64,000 nucleotides of DNA from Algirhabdus cladophorae. Lineage in GTDB: Bacteria > Pseudomonadota > Alphaproteobacteria > Rhodobacterales > Rhodobacteraceae. The notes beneath the pieces were generated by a model. The model did not search any database. It had not been told where the DNA came from and saw nothing but the letters and a program-made list of their open reading frames with translations. Location: the NCBI RefSeq assembly GCF_044772865.1, contig NZ_CP173029.1, positions 3,038,001 to 3,102,000 on the forward strand, in the 5' to 3' direction. Positions 23,458 through 32,570 of the stretch are shown here, one piece after another; positions within the stretch are counted from its first letter, which is position 1; each line of letters starts with the position of its first letter. Made by a program: the position numbers and the translations under genes.

Positions 23458-26157
23458 ATGAAAACCTACATCAACGGCAATTCGTTTGAATTCGAACCCC
23501 GACATGACGAAACGGCCATTGACGTATTGCGGGACCGGGTGGGGCTGACCGGTACAAAGATGGCCTGCGGTGGCGGGGTTTGCGGGGCTTGTACCGTGCG
23601 TGTTGATGGGGTGCCAAAATGCAGCTGCCTTATGCCGGCAACGCATATGGAAGGCGCAGACATCCGCACAATCGAAGACCATGGGCAAGATAATTTGCAC
23701 CCTGTCCAACGCGCGTTCATGTCGAATGAAGGCTTGCAATGCGGGTTCTGTACACCGGGGTTTGTGAACGAAGGCATCGCCTTTTACGACAAATGGCGCG
23801 CGGAACATGGTACGTCAGAGCCGTCGAAAAATGAGGTGGCGCTGGCGATGGGCGGGCATCTGTGTCGCTGTGCGGCTTATGTCGGCATTTATGCCGCAAT
23901 CCAAAAGGCCTGCGCTGGCGAATATGATGACGTGACAGACGCGCCCATCTTTCGCGTAGACGCACCGCTAAAGGTGACCGGCGCGGCGAAGTACACCGTT
24001 GATATGATGTTTGAGGGGCAGATGGAGGGCAAGATCCTGCGCTCCAAACATGCCCACGCGAACATCAGGTCAATCGAATGGTCCGAAGCTGAAAAACTAG
24101 ATGGGGTTGGCGGAATTGTTGACCTTTTGGGTGATGAGAAAAAGGTACGTTGGTTCGGCCAGCCGATTGCAGCAGTTGCCGCTATTGATGAACAGACCGC
24201 GTTGACCGCACTGAAACTGATCAAAGTCGACTACGAGATATTGCCTGCGGCCATCGGAACAGAGGCCGCGCAAAAAGAGGCCGCCCCAACCGTTTGGGAA
24301 AAGGACGCCCGCAATGGCATTCCTTCCGCGGCCGAAGGGATCGACCTGCCGTATCGCTGGACGAACAACTTTGGCCACGTGCCATCTGATATCGCGATTT
24401 CAACCTTCTGTGGCAAAGCCAAACGCGCATTGGAAACTAAGCGCAAAAATGCGCCCCAGACGGTCGTTGAGCGGTCCTATTTCAGCAATCAACAGGCCCA
24501 TTCCGCACTGGAGCCCCGCGCTGCGGTCGCAAAATGGGACGGCGAGACAAAACTGCACGTTGAGGCCTCGTCTCAAAGCGTTCTTTTGGTGAAGCTTGAG
24601 CTGGCAGAGCACTATGATCTGGACCCAGACGACGTCACCGTGAACGGAAAGTACATCGGCGGTGCATTCGGTGCCAAAGGCGGGTTGTATCAAGAAATCA
24701 CCGTCGCTGTTGAGCTTGCTCGCGCAGCAAAGGCCCCCGTGCGTGTGGTCAACAGCCGCGTCGAAGAACTGTCCTATGCCGGTGCACGGACAGGGTCACG
24801 GGTTGAAATGGCCCTCACCGTCAAAGACGACGGATCGCCAGACGCCATGAAATTCCATTCCTTTGGGGATGCAGGTGTTGCGGCGGGCGCGGCCCCAGCG
24901 GCCTTTTACTGGATGATGTCCCCCAGCGGTTTGAAACGGGATTTTTCCGACAACATCATCGTCAATAACACACCGCCGACCATGCCTATGCGCGCGCCCG
25001 ACGCGCCGCAGAAACGTTGGGCCGTTGAATCCGCAATCGACGAGGCGGCGGTTTTGAATGACCTGGATCCTGTCGCATTGCGCCGCAAATGGGCAGGAGA
25101 TCACAAAATTCAGCATCGGTTGCTTGATTGGGTTGAGGACATCCCCCAATGGCGCGACCGCAATCGCAACGCAGGCAGTGACAGCAGCCGTTTCAAACGA
25201 GGGATTGGGCTGGCTCAGGCGAAATGGATGTTCCTCTATCACCCGCACACAGAGATTAGGATCACGTCATCCCCAGATGGATTTACTGCCTTTAACGCGA
25301 CCCAAGACGTCGGGAACGGTATCCGCTCTGCGATTGCCAAAGCGATGGAAGACACCCTTGGCATCAGTCGTCATGACGTCACAGTTGAAATCGGCGATTC
25401 AGATCTTCCACCCGGGTGCATGTCTACGGGTAGCCAAGGCACAGTTTCCACCTATCCGACCACCGTGAAGGCCTGTGAAATGGTGATTGAACATCTGGTG
25501 AAAGAGGCTGGTGCGAAAATGGGGCTGAACAATGTGCGCGCAGCCAAGGGCGGTGTTGATCACGTCGGCGGCTTCACCCCATGGTCGGAAATCCAGAAGG
25601 TTGCTGAGCCCTTTGAACATACCGACAAACGCGGCGCAGAGCCAATGTACATGGGCCTGCGCCTGCCTATGTCTATGATGGGTCTTACTATGCCCGCCAT
25701 GGGCCAAAACATGAGCCAATCCGCGCTGGTCGCGGAGGTTGAAGTGGACACAAACCTTGGCAAGATCCGTCCGTTGAACATCTGGACCGGCATGGCGTGT
25801 GGCAAGATCCATCACAAAGAACTGGCCGATAGTCAGATGTATGGCGGTGTCATTCAGGGGCTTGGCTTTGCCCTTTATGAAGAGAAAGTCATTGATCCTG
25901 CGTCCGGCGCAACTCTGTCATCGAACATGAATGATTATCGTATTCCCGGCATCGGCGATATCCCCGACATTCATATTCACTATGACGAAGAGGGGTTCGA
26001 ATTCGTGCGTGGTGGTGGCATCGGCTTGGCCGAACACGCAACGGTTCCGATTGCAGCAGCGATTGGGAATGCCGTTTATCACGCGACGGGCTGGCGTCCG
26101 ACGCAGACGCCAATCACTCCCGACGCTGTCCTTAAAGGCTTGGAGGCGCAGCAATGA
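23458..26157 (+). CDS. Molybdenum hydroxylase: [2Fe-2S] subunit fused to molybdopterin-binding subunit
   Basis: An 899-residue member of the xanthine dehydrogenase/aldehyde oxidase family. Residues 1-160 are the iron-sulfur part: plant-type [2Fe-2S] Cys at CGGGVCGACTV (37, 42, 45) and C57, then the second cluster at LQCGFCTPGF and HLCRCAAY. From about residue 165 comes the molybdopterin subunit (PLKVTGAAKYTVDM, then IGGAFGAKGG, MPMRAPDAPQ, STGSQGTVSTYPT and a C-terminal GIGLAEHATVPIAAAIGNAV). Usually these are separate polypeptides or are linked with FAD in between. Here FAD is separate and follows with an ATGA overlap. Substrate unknown: aldehyde, N-heterocycle or hydroxybenzoyl-CoA are all possible. 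Confidence 0.93.
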   Translation: MKTYINGNSFEFEPRHDETAIDVLRDRVGLTGTKMACGGGVCGACTVRVDGVPKCSCLMPATHMEGADIRTIEDHGQDNLHPVQRAFMSNEGLQCGFCTPGFVNEGIAFYDKWRAEHGTSEPSKNEVALAMGGHLCRCAAYVGIYAAIQKACAGEYDDVTDAPIFRVDAPLKVTGAAKYTVDMMFEGQMEGKILRSKHAHANIRSIEWSEAEKLDGVGGIVDLLGDEKKVRWFGQPIAAVAAIDEQTALTALKLIKVDYEILPAAIGTEAAQKEAAPTVWEKDARNGIPSAAEGIDLPYRWTNNFGHVPSDIAISTFCGKAKRALETKRKNAPQTVVERSYFSNQQAHSALEPRAAVAKWDGETKLHVEASSQSVLLVKLELAEHYDLDPDDVTVNGKYIGGAFGAKGGLYQEITVAVELARAAKAPVRVVNSRVEELSYAGARTGSRVEMALTVKDDGSPDAMKFHSFGDAGVAAGAAPAAFYWMMSPSGLKRDFSDNIIVNNTPPTMPMRAPDAPQKRWAVESAIDEAAVLNDLDPVALRRKWAGDHKIQHRLLDWVEDIPQWRDRNRNAGSDSSRFKRGIGLAQAKWMFLYHPHTEIRITSSPDGFTAFNATQDVGNGIRSAIAKAMEDTLGISRHDVTVEIGDSDLPPGCMSTGSQGTVSTYPTTVKACEMVIEHLVKEAGAKMGLNNVRAAKGGVDHVGGFTPWSEIQKVAEPFEHTDKRGAEPMYMGLRLPMSMMGLTMPAMGQNMSQSALVAEVEVDTNLGKIRPLNIWTGMACGKIHHKELADSQMYGGVIQGLGFALYEEKVIDPASGATLSSNMNDYRIPGIGDIPDIHIHYDEEGFEFVRGGGIGLAEHATVPIAAAIGNAVYHATGWRPTQTPITPDAVLKGLEAQQ

Positions 26158-27086
26158 TTACAGTTTTGAAGAACGCCGCCGATATCAAAGACGCAAACGG
26201 TGAAATCCGCGCTGGCGGGACGGACCTGCACGATCGGTATCGCCTCGGCGTATCGGAAGGGCCGATCATCGACATCCACAAGCTGAATTTCGGCGGGATC
26301 GAAACGCTGAAGAACGGCTCACTGAAAATAGGCGCAAATGTTACGATTGATGAAGTCGGGCAGAGCCCTGTGGTTCAAACCGGCTATGGCGCCTTGGCCA
26401 AAGCCGCGAATGGATTGGCGACGCCTCAAATCCGTTGGGCCGCCAGCTTGGGCGGAAGCCTGTTGCAAAAGACCCGTTGCGCCTATTTCAGACACCCAGA
26501 CCTACAGTGCACGAAAAAGGGCGATGCAGCTTGCGGCGGTCGTGAAGGGATCCATGCGAATGGCGTCATCTTTGATAATGGCGGTTGCGCTCACCCGCAC
26601 CCTTCAACTTTGGCTACAGCTCTGCTTGCCTATGACGCAACCCTCGTCACGACTGATCGGGAAATACCCGTTGCAGACCTTTACGGAGATGGATCGATCC
26701 ATGATCGTGATCATCTTTTGAACACCAACGAAATCTTAACGCATGTCATCCTGCCGCCAGCAGTGGACGGCGAAAAGACAGCTTATTTCCGGTCGATCAG
26801 TAGGTTTGAGGCCGAATGGCCCATTGTCGAATGTTCTGTTCGCCTAGTGATCGTAAATGATCACATCACGGCTGCTGGCATTGGTGTTGGCGGAGTTGCC
26901 AACGTGCCTATTCGCCTCGAAGCAGTTGAAACCGTCTTGATAGGCCAGAAGGCCAATCCGGAGACATTGCAAAAATCGGCTCAGGTGGCGTCAGAAGGCG
27001 CTATGCCGCTTCCACAATCCGCTTGGAAGGTCGATGTGATGGAAAACACACTCTTGCATACGTTGGAGCTGGCTTTGGCGGAATAA
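26154..27086 (+). CDS. FAD-binding subunit of the molybdenum hydroxylase
   Basis: A 310-residue flavoprotein that takes electrons from the [2Fe-2S] clusters. The FAD site appears as IRAGGTDLHDRYRLG and later WAASLGGSLLQ; the CO_deh_flav_C part ends the protein. An inserted Cys-rich loop, KTRCAYFRHPDLQC with KGDAACGG (about residues 108-130), is like that of the PaoB/HcrB group, where it holds a [4Fe-4S] cluster. Start overlaps the previous stop as ATGA, so subunits are made together. This is the last gene of the operon; the assembly factor (XdhC type) is not in the window. Confidence 0.92.
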   Translation: MITVLKNAADIKDANGEIRAGGTDLHDRYRLGVSEGPIIDIHKLNFGGIETLKNGSLKIGANVTIDEVGQSPVVQTGYGALAKAANGLATPQIRWAASLGGSLLQKTRCAYFRHPDLQCTKKGDAACGGREGIHANGVIFDNGGCAHPHPSTLATALLAYDATLVTTDREIPVADLYGDGSIHDRDHLLNTNEILTHVILPPAVDGEKTAYFRSISRFEAEWPIVECSVRLVIVNDHITAAGIGVGGVANVPIRLEAVETVLIGQKANPETLQKSAQVASEGAMPLPQSAWKVDVMENTLLHTLELALAE

Positions 27087-27542
27087 CCGCTAATCGAGGC
27101 GATAGTACCCGGTGTTATACTGCGCTCTTTTGAAAACGTCATGTCAAGCACACACCACATGTGGAACGTTTGAGTTATCAATTCATACACCAGTGCCAAC
27201 TGCATGAAGTCCGCTTCACAAATCAGCGGGTCGAGTGTTTTTTGATGTCGCAAACGGAAAAACCTGCCGAAAAGCACGCATGGCAGCAGCAATAACCTTG
27301 CATCCATCCGCCGCGAGCGCAGCGATTGTTCAAATGGGCTCTTGGACGCAATTACCCTTCTGCCACATCACCAGACTGTAACGAGCGATTCATATCGGCC
27401 CAGCCTGCGTCGTAGGAACGTCTTTGAGCGTAGCGGCCATCTGCCTACACCTGATTTGTGCAATTTCGACGGGCTTTGGCGGCAACTAAGGTGCTGTTAA
27501 ACCAGATAAGTACGCGTGGTCTTGGGGCTGCCGATGGATCAA
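27087..27542. other. 456-base gap without gene
   Basis: Lies between the convergent FAD subunit and the ABC ATPase. No frame has a good start plus a recognised product, and I saw no clear intrinsic terminator for either side. Base composition is mixed; likely relic DNA. Confidence 0.5.
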
Positions 27543-28322
27543 TCAGGCGCCTTCGACGTCATACTCCGGCTGTGTCTTTGCACCCGTGATGTAAGCCACG
27601 ACATCCTGTCCGTCAGTCTCTTCCTTCTTCAGGTTGGCAACAATGCGCCCCCGCCGAAAGACAACAATGCGATCCACCAGGTCCATGACTTGCCGCATAT
27701 TGTGACTCACCAGGATCAAAGGCTCGCCCTGCGATTTCAGCGTTTGAATGATCTTTTCCACCTGCGCCGTTTCCTGAACACCCAAGGCGGCGGTCGGTTC
27801 ATCCATGATGGTCAGCTTGGAAGCAAAACTGGCCGTCCGCGCGATGGCAACGCATTGACGCTGCCCGCCGGACATCCGTTCAATTGTGTTCCGGATGTTG
27901 GGAATTTTCACACCGGTGCGTTCCAGCGCATTCAAAGTGTCCTGACGCATGGCCTTGTAGTCAAGCAAACGGAACGGACCAAGCCAATCAAATTTGGTCT
28001 TCTCCCGCCCCAGGAACAAGTTGTCTGGAACATCCAGATGATCGGCCAAAGCCAGCGTCTGGAACACAGTTTCGATACCGGCTTCGCGTGCATCGATCGG
28101 ACCCGTGAAATTCACCGACTTCCCGTCGAAGATGACATCGCCACTGGTGCGCTGTTCGACGCCGGTGATCTGGCGAACAAAGGTGGATTTCCCCGCCCCG
28201 TTGTCCCCCATGATCGCAACATGTTCGCCTTTGTGCAGGACGAAATTGGCATCGTTTAGGGCATGGACCCCGCCGTAATGCTTCGTCAGGCCTTTGGTTT
28301 CGAGAACGATTTCGGTGTTCAT
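27543..28322 (-). CDS. Sugar-type ABC transporter ATPase, single domain (FrcA-like)
   Basis: A 259-residue ATPase. Walker A is MGDNGAGKST (about residues 38-47), the ABC signature MSGGQRQCVAIA, Walker B LTIMDEPTAAL with a switch His in LILVSHN. CUT2-family ATPases (RbsA, AraG) normally have two fused ABC domains of about 500 residues; this one has only one, like fructose-importer FrcA and rhizopine/inositol relatives, so it would act as a homodimer. Third gene of the binding protein-permease-ATPase operon. Confidence 0.92.
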   Translation of the reverse strand: MNTEIVLETKGLTKHYGGVHALNDANFVLHKGEHVAIMGDNGAGKSTFVRQITGVEQRTSGDVIFDGKSVNFTGPIDAREAGIETVFQTLALADHLDVPDNLFLGREKTKFDWLGPFRLLDYKAMRQDTLNALERTGVKIPNIRNTIERMSGGQRQCVAIARTASFASKLTIMDEPTAALGVQETAQVEKIIQTLKSQGEPLILVSHNMRQVMDLVDRIVVFRRGRIVANLKKEETDGQDVVAYITGAKTQPEYDVEGA

Positions 28323-28335
28323 TATCTGGCCCTCC

Positions 28336-29409
28336 TTACGCGCGGTTGCGCTGTCTGTATTGGTCTAGGATGACAGCAGCGACGATGATCGCCCCCATCG
28401 CCATCAGCTGATAGGACCCATCAAGTTTGACGTAGGTAAACCCAGACCTGATCACACCCAGTACCATCGCGCCCAAGACGGTACCAATGATGGAACCACG
28501 TCCGCCCTGAAGGCTGATACCGCCGATCACGGCCATCGCGATGGCAAAAAGTTCATAGAACTCGCCCATCCCGGCCTGTGCCGTCACAGCCTTTGAACTT
28601 AGCACGATCCCCGCAAAGGCCGCCAGCATTGATGCGATCATATAGACCAGCACTTTGTGGCGCTTGACGTTGATGCCTGACATCCGGGCGGCTTCCTCGT
28701 TCGACCCGATGGCATAAGTATGCTTGCCGTACACTGTATAGGTCATGATGAAATGGAAGATAATCGCCAAGAGGATGAACCACACCACGGGCATCATGCC
28801 GGACCCAATCCAGGCATACGCCTCAGTCGGGAATGAAACCGGGTTTCCACCTGACCACCACAACGCGACGCCGCGGCAGAACAGGAACATGCCAAGCGTG
28901 GCAATGAAGGGCGGAATGCGAAAATAAGCGATAAAGGTCCCGTTGATGATGCCGATAAAGGCGCCGAACGAAAGCCCGACCAAGACAGGTATGATCACCG
29001 GCAAATCCATTGCCCATGAACCAAACAGGGCCTTGGGGTTCGGAAAGCCGTTGACTTCTGCCACCTGCGCAAAACTCATCGCGATCATGGCCGTCGCGGC
29101 CACCAACGGCCCGGACGAAAGGTCAATCCCAGCCGTAATGATCACCTGCGTCACACCTAATGCGATAATCCCGATAATCGCCACCTGCAGGATGATGATC
29201 TTCAACCGCGCTTCATTGAAAATACTGTCAAAGCGATCCCTTGTATCAAACAAGAAGCTTTGGCCGTTCATATAGGGTGCAACCTGGCCGATAATCTCAA
29301 ACACGGCAACGATGATGATCAATGCCAAAAGAATATTCAGTTCGTTCGGCCAGGATCTTTTTGACTTATCAAAAGTCAGACCACCTGTGCCTTGGCTTGT
29401 GTCAGCCAT
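28336..29409 (-). CDS. Sugar-type ABC transporter permease (CUT2)
   Basis: A 357-residue inner-membrane permease with about ten hydrophobic segments. The family motif is visible in the middle, IIALGVTQVIITAGIDLSSG, and near the end GGISLQGGRGSIIGTVLGA. GGGAGG precedes the ATG at 29409. It is 13 bases before the ATPase gene and some 78 bases after the binding protein, in the same operon. Confidence 0.92.
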   Translation of the reverse strand: MADTSQGTGGLTFDKSKRSWPNELNILLALIIIVAVFEIIGQVAPYMNGQSFLFDTRDRFDSIFNEARLKIIILQVAIIGIIALGVTQVIITAGIDLSSGPLVAATAMIAMSFAQVAEVNGFPNPKALFGSWAMDLPVIIPVLVGLSFGAFIGIINGTFIAYFRIPPFIATLGMFLFCRGVALWWSGGNPVSFPTEAYAWIGSGMMPVVWFILLAIIFHFIMTYTVYGKHTYAIGSNEEAARMSGINVKRHKVLVYMIASMLAAFAGIVLSSKAVTAQAGMGEFYELFAIAMAVIGGISLQGGRGSIIGTVLGAMVLGVIRSGFTYVKLDGSYQLMAMGAIIVAAVILDQYRQRNRA

Positions 29410-29487
29410 GCTCGCCTCCCCGTTTCTGGCTGCAAATACCATGAACGGCGCGTCTCAGCGCCGTTCATGCCTTACGGTCGAAAAGTC

Positions 29488-30426
29488 TTAGTTCTTGTCT
29501 AGGAAATCACCCATGTTTTCTGGTGTGACCAGAACAAACGGGATATAGACCTTGGACTGAACGTCTTCGCCTGCGATCAACTTCAGCGCCGCGTCGATGG
29601 ACCCGGTGCCTTGGCCAACGGAGTCCTGAAAGACCGTGACGTCATAGTCGCCACCCGCCATAACAAGCAGTGCGTCCTGTGATGCGTCAACACCACCGAC
29701 TTGAACGTCAGCCATGTCCATACCGGCAGCCTTCATTGCCTGAATTGCGCCGATCGCCATTTCGTCGTTGTTGGCCAGAACAAAATCAAAAGGCTCACCG
29801 GATGACATCCAGTTTGTCATCAAGTCTTGCGCTTCATCACGCGACCAGTTTGCAGGTGCTTCGTCAATGATTTCCATGAAGTTACACATGTCCATGCCGA
29901 TCACGTCGTGAACATCCTTGGAACGCTGAACTGCAGCTTGGTTCGAAAGCTGGCCGTTCATCAGGTAACCGCGTGCACCGTTGCCTTTGCCTTCTGCGCG
30001 TAGGTTCTTGCAAACTTCGAACGCTGAAAGTGTTCCAGACTCAATCTCGTTGGACGCAACAAAAGCCTGTGTCGGAGGCAGTTCGTTTACGTTGTCGGGC
30101 TCGCGGTTAACGTAAACAAGTGGCGTATCCCCAGCGGCCGCAGAAACAGCTGCACCGGCGGAGGTATCAACAATGTTCACGATAATCGCATCAACGCCCT
30201 GAGCCACAAAGTTCTTCACTTGGTCGATCTGCTTGGCAAGATCGTCTGAGGCGTCTTCCTGCTGGTAAGACAGGCCATCAATGGTGCCAGCATATTCAAC
30301 CATACCGGTCCGCAAAACTGTCAGCCAGTTGTCATCAAAACGCGAGAACGTCGCGCCAATTTCTTGTGCCATTGCAGATGTCGTCATCATTGCAGTGACA
30401 GTTGTTGCAATCATTAATTTTTTCAT
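29488..30426 (-). CDS. Periplasmic sugar-binding protein of the ABC importer (RbsB-like)
   Basis: A 312-residue secreted binding protein (signal MKKLMIATTVTAMMTTSAMA, cleaved before QEIGATF). It has the type-I periplasmic binding fold of RbsB/LacI relatives: DNWLTVLRTGM, QGVDAIIVNIVDTSAG, FVLANNDEMAIGAIQAMKAAG and GGVDASQDAL. In rhizobia and roseobacters similar proteins import inositol, rhizopine or ribose-like sugars, but the ligand cannot be read off. It is first in the operon, with a LacI-type operator 174 bases upstream. Confidence 0.92.
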   Translation of the reverse strand: MKKLMIATTVTAMMTTSAMAQEIGATFSRFDDNWLTVLRTGMVEYAGTIDGLSYQQEDASDDLAKQIDQVKNFVAQGVDAIIVNIVDTSAGAAVSAAAGDTPLVYVNREPDNVNELPPTQAFVASNEIESGTLSAFEVCKNLRAEGKGNGARGYLMNGQLSNQAAVQRSKDVHDVIGMDMCNFMEIIDEAPANWSRDEAQDLMTNWMSSGEPFDFVLANNDEMAIGAIQAMKAAGMDMADVQVGGVDASQDALLVMAGGDYDVTVFQDSVGQGTGSIDAALKLIAGEDVQSKVYIPFVLVTPENMGDFLDKN

Positions 30427-30599
30427 GGTTCCTCCCAAAGGCGTGCCCGTATCACGCAAGTTCGCACCGGGGCATCTTGCGCCGCTTCGGCGGCAAGATG
30501 CTGTCTCCTCCCATTGTGCCCCGCAGCAGCGTCTGCAGAGCCAGAACGCGGATCACAAATTGTCACTCCGCGCAGCTTCACAGTACTCAAGTTTGGCAG

Positions 30600-30619
30600 A
30601 ATTGCAACCGGTTGCAATT
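30600..30619. promoter_or_regulatory. LacI-family operator upstream of the sugar ABC operon
   Basis: AATTGCAACCGGTTGCAATT is a perfect 20-bp palindrome with the central CG step typical for LacI-family regulators (cf. GCAACCGGTTGC). It lies 174 bases before the binding-protein start. No lacI-type gene is in the window, so the regulator is elsewhere. Confidence 0.75.
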
Positions 30620-31023
30620 TTCTTCAGGGGATTTCGCTTTGTCCCAACAAAAACACGTATTTGCTCAATGGTTGTGACTTCACGCAATCGGAACAGATCT
30701 TGCGCAACGGATGTCCAAACCCTGATTCTCCTCAAATCCTAATCTTGGGAGAGCTGACGTAACTGCTGAACAAAGACGCTCATCCTCGGCTGCGCCTGTG
30801 GGCCGCACCAACCCAGTCGAATTAGGTTGCCTCGCCCCCTCCCGCGTTCGCCACGTGGCAGATTCGCAGGAGCAGGCGGCTTCGCCGTCTGACCTTCAAA
30901 TCAGCCCTGATTTTCGGAAACGGAAGTCAGCACAACGCAACAGGCCCACAATCGACGGGATACGGAATCAGTTCAGTTTATGACGCAAAGGTCAAAGTCA
31001 TGTGACGTCTTACATGTTTAGAG
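30620..31023. other. Gap between the LacI operator and tRNA-Arg
   Basis: About 400 bases. A 61-codon open frame on the plus strand (30798-30983) has neither a ribosome-binding site nor similarity I recognise. I looked for a repeat of the tRNA 3' end, which would mark an integration site, and found none in the window. Confidence 0.5.
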
Positions 31024-31100
31024 TGGCGGACCGAGGAGGATTCGAACCCCCGACCCCCTGATTCGTAGTCAGGTACTCTATCCAGCTGAGCTATCGGTCC
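31024..31100 (-). tRNA. tRNA-Arg (anticodon ACG)
   Basis: A 77-base cloverleaf. The acceptor stem pairs GGACCGA with TCGGTCC, followed by G and an encoded CCA. The D arm is TAGCTCAGCTGGATAGAGTA, the anticodon stem CCTGA/TCAGG with loop CTACGAA giving ACG, the T arm GGTTCGAATCC. ACG is the arginine anticodon that is modified to inosine and reads CGU/CGC/CGA. Confidence 0.97.
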
Positions 31101-31148
31101 ACTGACGGCGGGTTTAGTCTTTGGCTTGGGGCTTTGCAACCCAGAAAA

Positions 31149-32549
31149 TCAACTGGCGGTCTCATGTTGCTGTGGGACGTCTTGCGGCAGGCATATGGAA
31201 AAAGTGGTGCCTGTTTCATCGCTTTTTGCCAAACCGATTGAACCACCATGGCCACGGATGAGTTCTTGTGCAATGGCAAGGCCCAGACCTGTGCCACCTT
31301 TGCGTACACCGCCTTGGAACGGGGCAAAAAGATGCTCACGGGCTTTGGGAGGCAAGCCGGGGCCGGTATCGCTGATCTCAATGATCATATCGCCGTTTTC
31401 ACTGGTGGCCGAGATCGCGATTTCACCCGGTTTTCCTGTACCTATAATGGCTTGTCGCGCATTGCGCACAAGGTTCGAAACGACACGGTACAGTTGCTCG
31501 GCGTCGGCTTTAACAATGGTGCCTGTAGGGATGTCTTCGGCAAAGCTGAGGTCGTACTCGCCGACTGACAAACGTTCGCTTTCAACTACATCTTCGATGA
31601 TTGCGTTCAGCAAAATCTCTTCGATGTTCGGCGCAGCCTCTTCGGCTTTGCCAAATTTCAAGGTGCCTTCGCACAGGTTAACCGCCCGCGTGATCGAGTT
31701 GACCAGCTTGGGCGCCATACGTTTCACACCGGGATCCTCAGAGGCCTCAATCCGGTCCGTAAACAATTGGGCCGAGGTCAAAATGTTGCGCAGGTCATGG
31801 CTGATTTTGCTGACAGCCTGCCCCAGTTGGGCAAGCCTGTCTTTTTGTTTGAGGGCGCCGGTGAGTTGGGTTTGCAGACTGTTCAGGGCCTCTTCAGACT
31901 CGCGCAATTCAGTGATGGAAGAGGCTGGCAGAACGATATTGCGCGCGTCCTCGGGGGCGGCGGCATAGCGTTGCATGTTCGCACCAAGCTGACGAACCGG
32001 ACGAACAAAAAGCCGTTGCACTGCAATAAACAAAAGCACTGCCGTAAAGATCGAAATAATTGCCGACAGCCGCAGAATATTCAGGCCGTAGCCAATCATT
32101 GCCTCACGCAGTTTTTCCGTAGACAGTGTCACCTCGATCAACAGCCCTGCTTCTTTGACCGGATCACCGATGACGCGGATTGTGCGCGGGGTTGTGTCCC
32201 AAAGCCGCATAATAGCATCGCCAATCAGTTCTGTGGCCGCCGGTTCGCGCAAGTCATAGGTGTCGTAAATTGGTGTCGGCATGTCGGCGGCCAAGATCAA
32301 CTGCCGAACCTCGTCACGACGCAAAACCACGTTGAACACGTCAGCATTTTTCAGCAACTCGGCCTCAAGGCTTTCGTCGATCATATCTTCAGCCAAAAGC
32401 ACCAGTGAAGCAATCTGAGCTCGCTCAAGACGGGCCAGCAAATAGTCCTCGCGAAACCGCGCGATGGAAGGCACAAAGATCAACACTTCTGCTATCATCA
32501 CAAAGATGATCGTCAGGATCAGAAACCGGCCTGATAGCGTGTTGAACAT
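31149..32549 (-). CDS. Membrane-bound sensor histidine kinase
   Basis: A 466-residue two-component kinase. TM1 about residues 5-24 and TM2 about 160-182 enclose a periplasmic sensor of about 135 residues. A HAMP-like segment follows, then the dimerisation/phosphorylation site ISHDLRNILTSAQL (His near 256), the N box NLVRNARQAI, and ATP-lid motifs DTGPGLP and GTGLGLAIAQ. Its start follows the oxidoreductase stop by 21 bases, so it is the last gene of a TVP38/oxidoreductase/kinase operon. No response regulator is nearby. GGGAGGGATC precedes the ATG. Confidence 0.92.
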   Translation of the reverse strand: MFNTLSGRFLILTIIFVMIAEVLIFVPSIARFREDYLLARLERAQIASLVLLAEDMIDESLEAELLKNADVFNVVLRRDEVRQLILAADMPTPIYDTYDLREPAATELIGDAIMRLWDTTPRTIRVIGDPVKEAGLLIEVTLSTEKLREAMIGYGLNILRLSAIISIFTAVLLFIAVQRLFVRPVRQLGANMQRYAAAPEDARNIVLPASSITELRESEEALNSLQTQLTGALKQKDRLAQLGQAVSKISHDLRNILTSAQLFTDRIEASEDPGVKRMAPKLVNSITRAVNLCEGTLKFGKAEEAAPNIEEILLNAIIEDVVESERLSVGEYDLSFAEDIPTGTIVKADAEQLYRVVSNLVRNARQAIIGTGKPGEIAISATSENGDMIIEISDTGPGLPPKAREHLFAPFQGGVRKGGTGLGLAIAQELIRGHGGSIGLAKSDETGTTFSICLPQDVPQQHETAS

Positions 32550-32570
32550 GATCCCTCCCCTTGTCCGTAC

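Noticed and set aside
30798..30983. 61-codon frame next to tRNA-Arg
   Set aside because: No ribosome-binding site; composition like intergenic DNA.
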